From: Cladobotryum mycophilum
Lineage: Eukaryota > Ascomycota > Sordariomycetes > Hypocreales > Hypocreaceae
Direction of reading: 5' to 3'
DNA: 64,000 bases
Assembly: GCA_036429605.1 (NCBI GenBank)
Contig: CM071591.1
Location: forward strand, 3,038,001 to 3,102,000
Position numbers and translations under genes: made by a program. The notes beneath the pieces are model-generated. The model saw only the letters and a program-made list of their open reading frames with translations. It made no database searches and was not told the origin of the DNA. Positions within the stretch are counted from its first letter, which is position 1. Each line of letters opens with the position of its first letter. Shown here piece by piece: positions 55,793 to 64,000 of this stretch.

Positions 55793-58418
55793 ATGTCTAG
55801 CAACGGGGCTGGAGGAGACTCCAAGCTGTTCGCTCGAGTAAGCATCTCCGTCTTCAACCCATCTCGACAGTTTCCCCCTCCACTTCTTTCAATCCCCTGC
55901 ACTAGCGGAGCTTCCTATCTCGAATCCCCAATTACATCATACCGTTGGGATGATGGCTGTGGCTTGAGTTGCTGTTGCGCACTGTTGCCGGGGAATAAAA
56001 AGCGGCACTGAATCCCTTCCTCTCCATCCGTGACTTGGTGATGGTATCACCACTGTTTGCGCGATAGCGCCTTCAGACAGTCACCATGTCTCTACATCCT
56101 GCCTACATATACATGCCAGTTATTCAGTTAAGCAAGCTAAGAACCGCCCAGGGTAAAGTCGCAGAGTTGCGCGTCGAGCTGAACAGCGGCGGAAAGAAGG
56201 ACAAGAATTATGGCGCAAAGAAGATTGCGCTCAAGCGCATTGTCGCCAATATGACGATGAGCAACAACGACATGGTTGCGCTGTTCCCTGACATCATCGG
56301 ATGTATGAATATACCGAACCTCGAGATTAAGAAGATGTAAGGCGGAGATGGACCCTTGTTAATGTGGGGTTAGAGAGGCTTATGGTCATTTGTAGGTGCT
56401 TCTTATACTTGGTGAACTATGCTCGAGTTCGACCAGAGACTGCCGTCAATGCAATTCCAGTGCTACAGCATGTAAGTTGATATGAACTGGGCAACACTGA
56501 GAAGCCGAGACAGGCGCTAACATGTGTGATAGGACATGAACGACCCGAACCCTCTTGTGCGAGCTCTGGCATTGCGAACCATGTCATATATCCATGTGCG
56601 AGAATTCGTTGCAGCTACGGTCCCGATTGTTAAGCAAATGCTGAGGGACCCGGACCCATATGTCAGAAAAACCGCGGCGTTTTGCGTCGCAAAGTTATAC
56701 GACCACGACCGACACATGGTTGAAGCGTCTGACTTGATTGACAGATTAAACAGTCTACTCAGGGATGACAACCCAACTGTAGTTGCGAGCGCACTGGCGG
56801 GTCTGATGGACATCTGGGAGAGGAGCGATGCTATTAAACTCACAATTGACTATAGCAATGCTTCAAAGATGGTGGCAATCCTGCCTGACTGCTCTGAGTA
56901 AGTGCACTAACTGAATATGCTTGGTCTAAGCTTATAATTTCTTTTAGATGGGGGCAAACATACATCCTGGAAGCGCTCATGTCATATGTACCGCAAGAGT
57001 CAGGGGAAGCTTCATTACTAGCGGAACGCATTGCTCCTCGATTATCCCACTCCAACTCGTCGGTGGTATTGACTTGTATCCGAGTCATTCTCTATCTCAT
57101 GAACTACATTGCAGACCAGAAACAGATATCGGCATTGTGCAAGAAGCTCTCGCCACCCCTAGTGACACTGCTTGCAAAGGGACCAGAAGTGCAGTATCTG
57201 GCACTACGAAATGCTCTCCTTATTCTGCAAAGGCGGCCCGAAGTGCTAAGGAACGACATCCGAGTATTCTTCTGCAAATATAACGACCCCATCTACGTAA
57301 AGGTTACGAAGCTGGAGCTCATCTTTATGCTGGCAAATGAGAAGAACATTGATGAGGTCTTGACTGAGCTTAGGGAGTACGCTACAGAGATTGATGTGCA
57401 CTTTGTGCGGAAAGCCGTTCGCGCTATCGGTAAACTGGCCATTAAGATTGAGCCAGCAGCCAAGAGGTGTATTGATCTTCTCTTGGAGTTGGTTGCGACC
57501 AAGATTACATACATTGTCCAGGAGGCCACGGTGGTGATCCGAAACATTTTCAGAAAGTATCCCAACCAGTACGAGTCCATTATTGGCACTCTCTGTGAGC
57601 ATTTGGACTCTCTGGATGAGCCGGAGGCCAAGGCGGCAATGGTTTGGGTTATTGGCCAATATGCCGACCGAATTGAGAATAGTGAGGCCTTGCTAGAGGA
57701 CTTTTTGTACTCATTCTTGGAAGAGCCGGTGGAAGTACAGCTGGCGCTCCTTACGGCTACCGTCAAACTATTCATTCAACGGCCCACAAAGGGCCAGGAG
57801 CTTGTTCCAAGAGTCCTTAAGTGGGCGACGGAGGAAACAGATAACCCCGATCTTCGTGATAGGGCATACATGTATTGGCGGTTGTTGTCTACGGATATGG
57901 ATGCCGCCAGGCGCATCGTCATGGGAGACAAGCCCCCGATCACGGCAGAATCAGAGCGGCTGGAGGCATCCACGCTGGAGGAGATGTGTCTCGTGGTCGG
58001 CACTCTGGCAACAGTCTACCTTAAGCCGGTCCAGACCGTGTTCCGCTCTGCCCGACCCCGGAAGCTTCCTGATTCACCAGCGCTGCAGAAGCAACACCTG
58101 CCGGGCAGCGTTGATACCCAGAAGAGCATTAGCATGTTTGGGCGGGGTGCACAGCCAAACAACATTGACGTCCGGAGCCGTGCTGCCAACCCGACTGCAA
58201 GTGACGGGAACTTGGCGCAAGCGGTTAGTGACGCGGACGCATACTTCTCCAGCGTCGGGACGCAGCAGATGGCGGCGATGCGGATAGACGGAGGGGATGA
58301 CGTGTTTGGCGGAGGTGGAGGGAGTGTTACGGGATATGTGGTGAATGCGCATACACCGCAGGCGGTACTCCAGCCGGCACAGGGTGGGGGAAGCAATGGT
58401 GACTTGTTAGTTCTGTGA
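55793..58418 (+). CDS. APL2: AP-1 clathrin adaptor complex, beta subunit
   Basis: Large beta-adaptin of the trans-Golgi/endosome AP-1 complex. Five exons: 55793-55837, 56152-56336, 56396-56471, 56533-56897 and 56948-58418 (introns 314, 59, 61 and 50 nt), 713 aa in one frame. Exon 1 codes only MSSNGAGGDSKLFAR. The core joins as GKVAELRVELNSGGKKDKNY, IALKRIVANMTMSNND and DIIGCMNIPNLEIKKMCFLY, followed by HEAT/ARM-like helical repeats such as DPNPLVRALALRTMSYI, DPDPYVRKTAAFCVAKLYDH and KGPEVQYLALRNALLILQRR. A Ser/Gly-rich hinge follows residue ~580. The protein ends GDLLVL and lacks the beta-appendage (ear) of animal beta1, as in yeast Apl2 (about 726 aa). Divergent from EMC4. Confidence 0.95.
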
Positions 58419-60926
58419 TGTGATGTGATGCGAAAGGAAACAATGGGTAAGCAATTGGGTGGATGATATCAAGTTAAAAGACCTTTTTTCCTGTTTGATT
58501 GCTTGGAGCGTTATTTTGATGGGTTTCTTTGTAGTTAGAAATGAATGTAATAGGTCTTTTCTTTTTTTCCTTCTCTTTTTTCGTCTTTTTTTCTTTTCTT
58601 CTTCTTTTGTCTTTGCATTGCCATCATAGCATAGGTTTGCTAAAATCTTATCAATGTTGTTTTTTTCCGGTTCAATGAGAAAAAGGGAGAGCATGACGTT
58701 CTTGTTCCGTGGATCTCCTCGGATACTGGTGATCCGGATTGACGCAGTTGAGTTGTTGGTTGTCCGTCATGTTGTCGTAAGGGTGACATTTTGTTTGGCC
58801 ACTCGGTTGTATGATGTAAGCTGACGAAAGAAAAAAGGCGTCGTTGATGTCGATATTCAAAAGGGGGTAAAAGTAGTAAGATCAAGCAAGAAAGGACAAA
58901 TTGCCAGGTCGCATCTCCTGAAGAGTGTTATTCATGCAAGCCTTGTTCATTTGTGAAGAGTGCCACTTTGATAACCGAGCCAGGGTTGAACGAGTCGCGG
59001 ATAGTGCCGTTCTGCTTTTGTTTGTGTGGCACGGAGGGACTTGTCCGCTGAGAGCATGTGTATTGCAGAACTTTCTGTCCTCGTTTTCAATGTGGCTGTT
59101 TGTATGTATGTATGTATTACAATATTATTACCTTGCGTATATATGAATTGAACGTTGCTATCTGTGGGGCAAATCACCCGGAAACGACGGCATATCAAGT
59201 TACCAAGTTTAGTAGGAAGAAGTTAATAGAGTTTATGTAAGACAAACTTTGGTGGAAGCTGGAGAACGAAAGCGACCAGTGAGAAGGGAGAAAGGTGGAA
59301 AGGGAGAAAGGTTGAACGTTTCATGTTTTCGTTGGTACCTTGTGCCTGGAATGCAAGCATATAAGGGGGTTTTTAACGGTTCCTGGCATGAGACGCCACC
59401 GAGAGAGCGTTTGAGGGGGAGAGAGAAAGAGAGGGAGAGGAATGGGGTGGACGTGGATATCAAACGGCCATGTCCGAAGAAGGAAGCAAGGTGTGGAGGC
59501 TTGCATGTTTCTTTCTTCTTCCTCTCCTCCCCCATGACAAGCTGGAACAGAAACTTTGTTTTTTTCCCACGAGGTGGTGGCGAGATGCAGGCAGGCAAAG
59601 GCAAAGGCAGAGGCGTTGTCCTTTCTTGTGGACCTCGCGTGTGTGGCTGAACTATGCGTTGTGGACTGCAGTCTACTGTGTGGAAAGGGGTGTGTGTGAG
59701 TGTGTGTGTGCGTGTGAAGTCGATGACGAGTGGCACCATTCCCAATGCTGTTGGAGTTTCCGTTGTGGAATTGGATGGGGATGTGGATGTGGATGGAGGG
59801 AGTGTGACTATTACCAGTTTAGCTGAATCATTACAAGTAGATTGCAGCATCGTCCAGTCAGGCCCGTTTGTGGAGCCTCTGCGGCTGCTACTGTTGGTTT
59901 AATCGCGTGATGGTCGGTCGTGTCTTTTCTTTTTTGCTTTGCTTTGGGCTCTGTTCTGCAGCCGGGCCGTTTGGAACGAAATTGGTTGCTGTAGACGCCT
60001 GTAAACGCCCTGTAGCGTAAGAAACGTGCTGGCCATAGGGACTGGTTGGTTGGGTTGGTTGGCGGGGAGAGGGAAACTCGAGAGGCTGGGGAGGGGAGAG
60101 AGGGAGAGAGAGAGATGCTTGGACAAGTGTTGAAGAAGATGCATACAGTAATGCATACAGTAGTAGATGGGGATGCGCATCAACAGAACCAATGGGAGTG
60201 ATGCAAAAACATCTTCACGCTGCGGTAGGTGCAAGCTTGGAGTAAACGTGTGTGTTTTCGTCTGATATTACTTGTTCCCCGTGTACTCCGTATGAAGTTA
60301 CTTGCATGAAGTACTTGCATGGTATTGTTGTTGTTTTTGACTCGGTCTCGGTTCAGAGTTTATCGGTTTTTTTAGGGTCTCGTGTGTCTCAGACCCACGC
60401 GGCTGAAGGACCTGAATCACCAAAGCATGTTTGTTTTTTTGTTGTTTGCATCCATCCAAAATGTTCGCCGATGCTTCGAGGTGGAGGAGGCCACCTTATT
60501 CGAGGTGTACGGAGTATGGAGTGCTTGTACGTAAAATGGGGATAAGGCGTCCGAGCTCTGAGAGGTTTCTTGAGCAGTTGCCTCTTGGAGCACCTTCCAG
60601 GTTCTGTGTAAGGTGTGTTCTCCGTTAGAACGGCAATGCCTGTTTCTCCGTACCTGCCTTGAATTACAGGGACAGGGACACATGCACACTCACACACTCA
60701 CACTCACACTCATACAAGTTGTTGACGACCCATTCGTCTGATATTCTATTTGATCAAAACATCACACATTTCATCTCTATGCCTCATTCATAAACCACCT
60801 TCGCCGTTCATTCCATTATAAGAGCTGCTTACAGCGTCCGTCGCTCGGCTATTTCTCTTTCCAACTTTGATCATTGATCGTCGTCTCTAATCGGGGGTTG
60901 TTCCTGATCTTGAGACTTGAGCGTTG

Positions 60927-60964
<38 letters not shown>

Positions 60965-61526
60965 CCCTCTCTCCGCCAGCGCAACCTCGCCCCAGTGGCC
61001 AAAAACAAGAGCCCGATTCTGTTCAATTTGCATGTATGCACGACGCAGCAAACGGCTCTGCACGCTCCATATTTATTGCATGTGCTGTTGCGCCCACTAG
61101 CGCACACATCAGTCGTTCGCTTTGCATTCTAGCCGGAGTCCCGCTGGGCCTCCCCCCACACACCCCGTGTCCCCCGGAACCTTGAGTCTGGGCTGGGTTT
61201 TTTTGGCCTTGGGTCCTGGCTTTGGCTGCTGAATGGTCGTTGGTCGATTCGCCCTGTCGACTTGGTTGGACGTCCCAACTGGTCCTTTTCTTCCCTCCTC
61301 CACAACCATCGACTCGAGTCCCGACCAAGAACACTTCCGCCAGACTTCTCTCTCTTCAACCGTCGCTACCGTACATCATCCACACCGAGCGCTGTTGAAA
61401 CTGCAAACGAATTGAGCTAGTCGCCTCCCTTTATCGATTTCGCCCACTATCCAGGTGCAACAGCACCCGGTCCGCATTCCTCCTATCGCCTGACACACAC
61501 ATACACACAGTACACAGTCCCCCGAT
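58419..61526. other. Long intergenic region rich in simple repeats
   Basis: About 3.1 kb between APL2 and the UBL3-like gene, both plus strand. T-rich tract 58555-58610, GTAT run 59101-59115, GA-rich 59395-59445 and 60090-60115, CACTCA repeat about 60683-60713, and a CT then GT dinucleotide tract (60927-60964) in the probable UBL3-like leader. Short open frames are low-complexity. Confidence 0.55.
60927..60964. repeat. CT/GT dinucleotide microsatellite
   Basis: About 13 CT units directly joined to about six GT units, some 560 bases upstream of the UBL3-like start codon. Polypyrimidine tracts are common in fungal promoters near transcription starts. Confidence 0.9.
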
Positions 61527-62436
61527 ATGTCGGCTGCTGCGGAAACCACCATGAGCGGTGGCAAGGCTGTCTCGGGTGACGGTTCGCAACCTGGCCAATC
61601 CTACGACGCATTATCAACAGACATTATGCCTCACACTTTCGACGCGTCTTCTGCGCAAGATAAATCTGCCCAAAACACTACTACTACTACTACCAACAAG
61701 GACGCCCTTCCAATCGAACCTCTATCATCAACCCCCCTGCAGGTTCTGCCAAGCCTGCCAGGTCAAACGAACCCTCCCAAGCAGAGACATCTATTGCTGC
61801 ATCATCATTGTCATCAAAAGGAAAAGCAAAGGAAGAGGACGCACCTGTGCCGCCTTCCAAGGACGAGAGGCGAGAATCCATCATGGCCATCGGCCCGGCT
61901 CAGGATGAAATTAAGGCTGCCCCTAGTGGGCCGGATTCTGGTCCCGTCTGCAACATCACATTGCTCTTGACTTCGGGAAGCCGACACCCATACAAGCTCG
62001 ATGCGAAATACCTACGCCGACGAAATGTTGACATTCCGGATAAGGATGCCAATGGCAACCCTGACCCATTTAGTATCAGCATCTACACGCTGAAAGAACT
62101 TATCTTGCGAGAGTGGAGGTCCGATTGGGAGGCCAAGCCGGCGAGCCCAAGTAGTATACGATTAATTCATTTTGGAAAGTTGTTGGATGACAAGGAGAAA
62201 CTGAAGAGTATGTCCCTCGACCTCCCCTCCTGGTCTCACCATTTTCGTCCTAGCACCACGTACTGACAAACAATGCAGAGTACCAACTTAGCCCTGAGAA
62301 CCCCAATGTGGTGCACATGAGCATTCGCCCCCAGGACCTCGATGAAGAGGAGCCCAAGTCTGGAAGCAAGAACCTTCCAGCGGGCCACGGGGATGGCGAC
62401 GGTGTGAGGGAAGGTCGATGCTGCGTCATTTTATGA
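61527..62436 (+). CDS. Prenylated membrane-anchored ubiquitin-fold protein (UBL3/MUB-like), broken by a 1-nt deletion
   Basis: Two exons, 61527-62207 and 62279-62436 (intron 71 nt), 279 aa after repair. The first ~150 residues are Ser/Thr-rich and disordered. The frame is lost at a run of six C (61732-61737). Seven give EPLSSTPPAGSAKPARSNEP and lead on to SSKGKAKEEDAPVPPSK. The ubiquitin-like fold follows: CNITLLLTSGSRHPYKLDA, YTLKELILREWRSDWE, IRLIHFGKLLDDKEKLKKYQ and VVHMSIRPQDLDEE. The C-terminus is CCVIL, the same kind of CaaX ending as human UBL3 and plant MUBs, so prenylation (geranylgeranyl, given the final Leu) plus palmitoylation at the first Cys is expected instead of conjugation. 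It lacks the diglycine tail. Role in fungi is not settled. Confidence 0.9.
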
Positions 62437-63138
62437 GCCATTGCGATGTGTGTGATACCAACTCAGCGGATTTCATTGTTTTACTGTTACTATTTCTCTG
62501 CATACATAAGATGGACGGCAGCGAGATTTCTACGCGCATTACAAATCAGGAGGTTGCATGCGTGGTGCTCAAGTCTTGTCGAACGGGACCGAGTCACCAA
62601 GTGGAAGCGTTGGAGAAGCCTGACAGCGATTCCCACAAAGTAATAAGTTGGGTCGTGAGTGAGGATCTCTCTCAGTGTCTCTCATTATTTGGACTATTGT
62701 GTGTTTGTTTGTTTTTTTGTTAACCAAGAGAAGGAAAGCGAGTTGATGGGAACGTAGTTTTTGTGTGGAAGATTTGGGAAAACTGGAGTCAACCTTGGGC
62801 GCATCATCATTGTACACTGTAACTCGGTTTGTTTTTGTTTTTCTCTCTCTTTCTCTCATTAGTTTGGGTTTTCTCGGGTCGCTGGCCATGGTGGGATGTT
62901 TATAGCAGGATAGAATTGCAGTCAATATTTACTGCCTTGCCCATCCGAGCCTTTGATATCTGGGGTCACAGTTCAATCTTGTGGATTGGTGGCTTATGAT
63001 GCAGCAGCATGATTCAAGGCTTGCTCGATTTAGTTTTATGTCATGAATGTCTTTGTGCATGCCGTCTAGTTTTTATTGAGCGGATGCATGCCTACTCCAT
63101 CTCTCAAGATGCCATCCCCATCGCCCTCGTTTGATAGT
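62437..63138. other. Convergent 3' flanks of the UBL3-like gene and UMP1
   Basis: About 700 bases of 3' UTR-like sequence, T-rich at 62700-62720 and 62830-62850. No gene seen. Confidence 0.5.
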
Positions 63139-63683
63139 TTATCGGATCTTGAGCTTCTTCTCCATCTCATCATGGACGCCGGGCACGGCCCTCGTCTCGT
63201 CACCGGTAAAGACGTCCTCCCAGGTAATCATGTCGTCCTTGCCCTTGAGGATGTCCTCGTGCACGCTGGGCAGGCCGGGGCCCAGGACCAGAGGCCTCCA
63301 CTCGCCGTCGCGGACAATCTTGAGCTCCATGCCGCGGCGGATGGGCTCGGCGATGCCAAAGGTGCGCTTGAGGGACTCCATCTTGAGGGCCTCCTGGGTG
63401 GCCTCCCAGCTCTTGAGGCGGGCCTCGAGAGGGTGGCGGGAGAGGGGCTTGTTGTCGGCTGCGTCGTAGGGGCTCGCGCCGACGCCGTGGCGGAGGGTGT
63501 CGTGGAGGCCTGGGGCGGAGGGGGCGGAGGAGATGTGTGTTGTGTGGGTGAAGGTTTGGGGGTTGGAGGAGGAGGGGACGATGCGGAGGGACTGGGGAGA
63601 GGAAGTTTTGTTAGATTTCGTGGATTGATGGTAGATTGGATGGGGGAGATGGCGGGGAGGCAGAGAGGGAGAGAGCTTACCAT
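63139..63683 (-). CDS. UMP1: Proteasome maturation factor UMP1
   Basis: Chaperone of 20S proteasome half-mer assembly that becomes the first substrate of the finished particle. Two exons: 63683-63681 (only the ATG) and 63591-63139, separated by an 89-nt intron (GTAAGC...CCCCAG); 151 aa. Starts M|SLRIVPSSSNPQTF, then HDTLRHGVGASPYDAADNKP, LSRHPLEARLKSWEATQEAL and the conserved UMP1 block LKRTFGIAEPIRRGMELKIV, EWRPLVLGPGLPSVHEDIL, DMITWEDVF. Length fits fungal orthologues. The single-codon first exon is unusual for automated annotation and easily missed; it is supported by the good donor and the SLRIVP start seen in the family. Confidence 0.93.
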
Positions 63684-64000
63684 TTTGGCGGGTTTTTGAT
63701 TCGAGATTGGAGGTTCTTTAGTGAGGTTTATGAGAGGTGTTGGAGGGGGCCTCTATGGTGTTTTGTTGATTGTGGTGGTTGTGAGTGCGAGACGTTATGG
63801 TAATAGAGGTCCAGGCTGTTGGTGTTGATGCTCTGGGATGAGGTTCGCTTGGTGGATGACGGAAAGCTAGAGCTGCCTTTCAGGCTACGAACAGCCTCGC
63901 GTTCAGTGCCAATGCCAGCAAAGTACTATTAGAGGTACAGCCAGTGGCCGTGGGTGGGTTGGGATTGTGGGGGTAAAGGTACGTACCGCCGAGAGAGACA
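63684..64000. other. UMP1 upstream region to window edge
   Basis: About 320 bases of promoter and leader sequence for UMP1, T/G-rich on the plus strand. No start of another gene is recognisable before the window ends. Confidence 0.5.

Noticed and set aside
63228..63683. 151-codon Pro/Ser/Thr-rich minus-strand frame
   Set aside because: Reads through the UMP1 intron in the wrong frame of the second exon; the UMP1 frame carries the conserved protein.

Overview
This is nuclear DNA of a filamentous ascomycete, most likely a Sordariomycete of the Hypocreales type. The evidence is short spliceosomal introns (about 45-120 nt, GTAAGT-like donors, CTAAC/CTGAC-like branch sites), gene density of about one per 2.5 kb, and a gene set typical of Pezizomycotina. 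No genus can be named from the sequence alone. I recognise 24 protein genes and two tRNA genes. I see no transposon, CRISPR, rRNA or viral gene.

Layout. 0-17 kb: mitochondrial ribosome-releasing factor 2 (MEF2, minus, cut by the left edge), tRNA-Gly(GCC), an eight-exon OPT oligopeptide transporter, an SDR-type oxidoreductase/epimerase, the Golgi protein TVP15, a small Gly/Thr-rich protein, and cytoplasmic asparaginyl-tRNA synthetase. 17-26 kb: the DEAD-box helicase DBP7, then an accessory block with a DUF7708-type protein (minus) diverging from a small UBA-like gene and a large AAA ATPase (plus). 29-36 kb: a CYA5-like PPR protein and phosphomevalonate kinase ERG8. 36-45 kb: a small unknown gene, an aldehyde dehydrogenase, the ribosome-biogenesis pair ESF2 and NMD3, and a conserved gene of unknown role. 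45-64 kb: tRNA-Tyr with an intron, aspartate aminotransferase, the ER SNARE UFE1, an MFS drug:H+ antiporter, EMC4, AP-1 beta-adaptin (APL2), a UBL3/MUB-like prenylated ubiquitin-fold protein, and the proteasome assembly factor UMP1.

How the genes fit together. Most are single-copy housekeeping genes without operon-like organisation. Themes that recur are ribosome biogenesis and translation (DBP7, ESF2, NMD3, AsnRS, MEF2, two tRNAs), the secretory pathway (TVP15, UFE1, EMC4, APL2) and mitochondrial gene expression (MEF2, PPR). The best candidate for accessory biology is the 19.8-26 kb block.

The strongest unexpected signal is in sequence integrity. Six conserved genes (TVP15, ALDH, ESF2, NMD3, EMC4 and the UBL3-like gene) are each broken by exactly one nucleotide in a G or C homopolymer. 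In every case adding or removing one base restores one reading frame whose total length is a multiple of three. A seventh gene (43.5-44.7 kb) needs one more base outside a homopolymer. Residual long-read or flow-type sequencing error is the simplest explanation; a mismatch-repair-defective mutator lineage is the interesting alternative.
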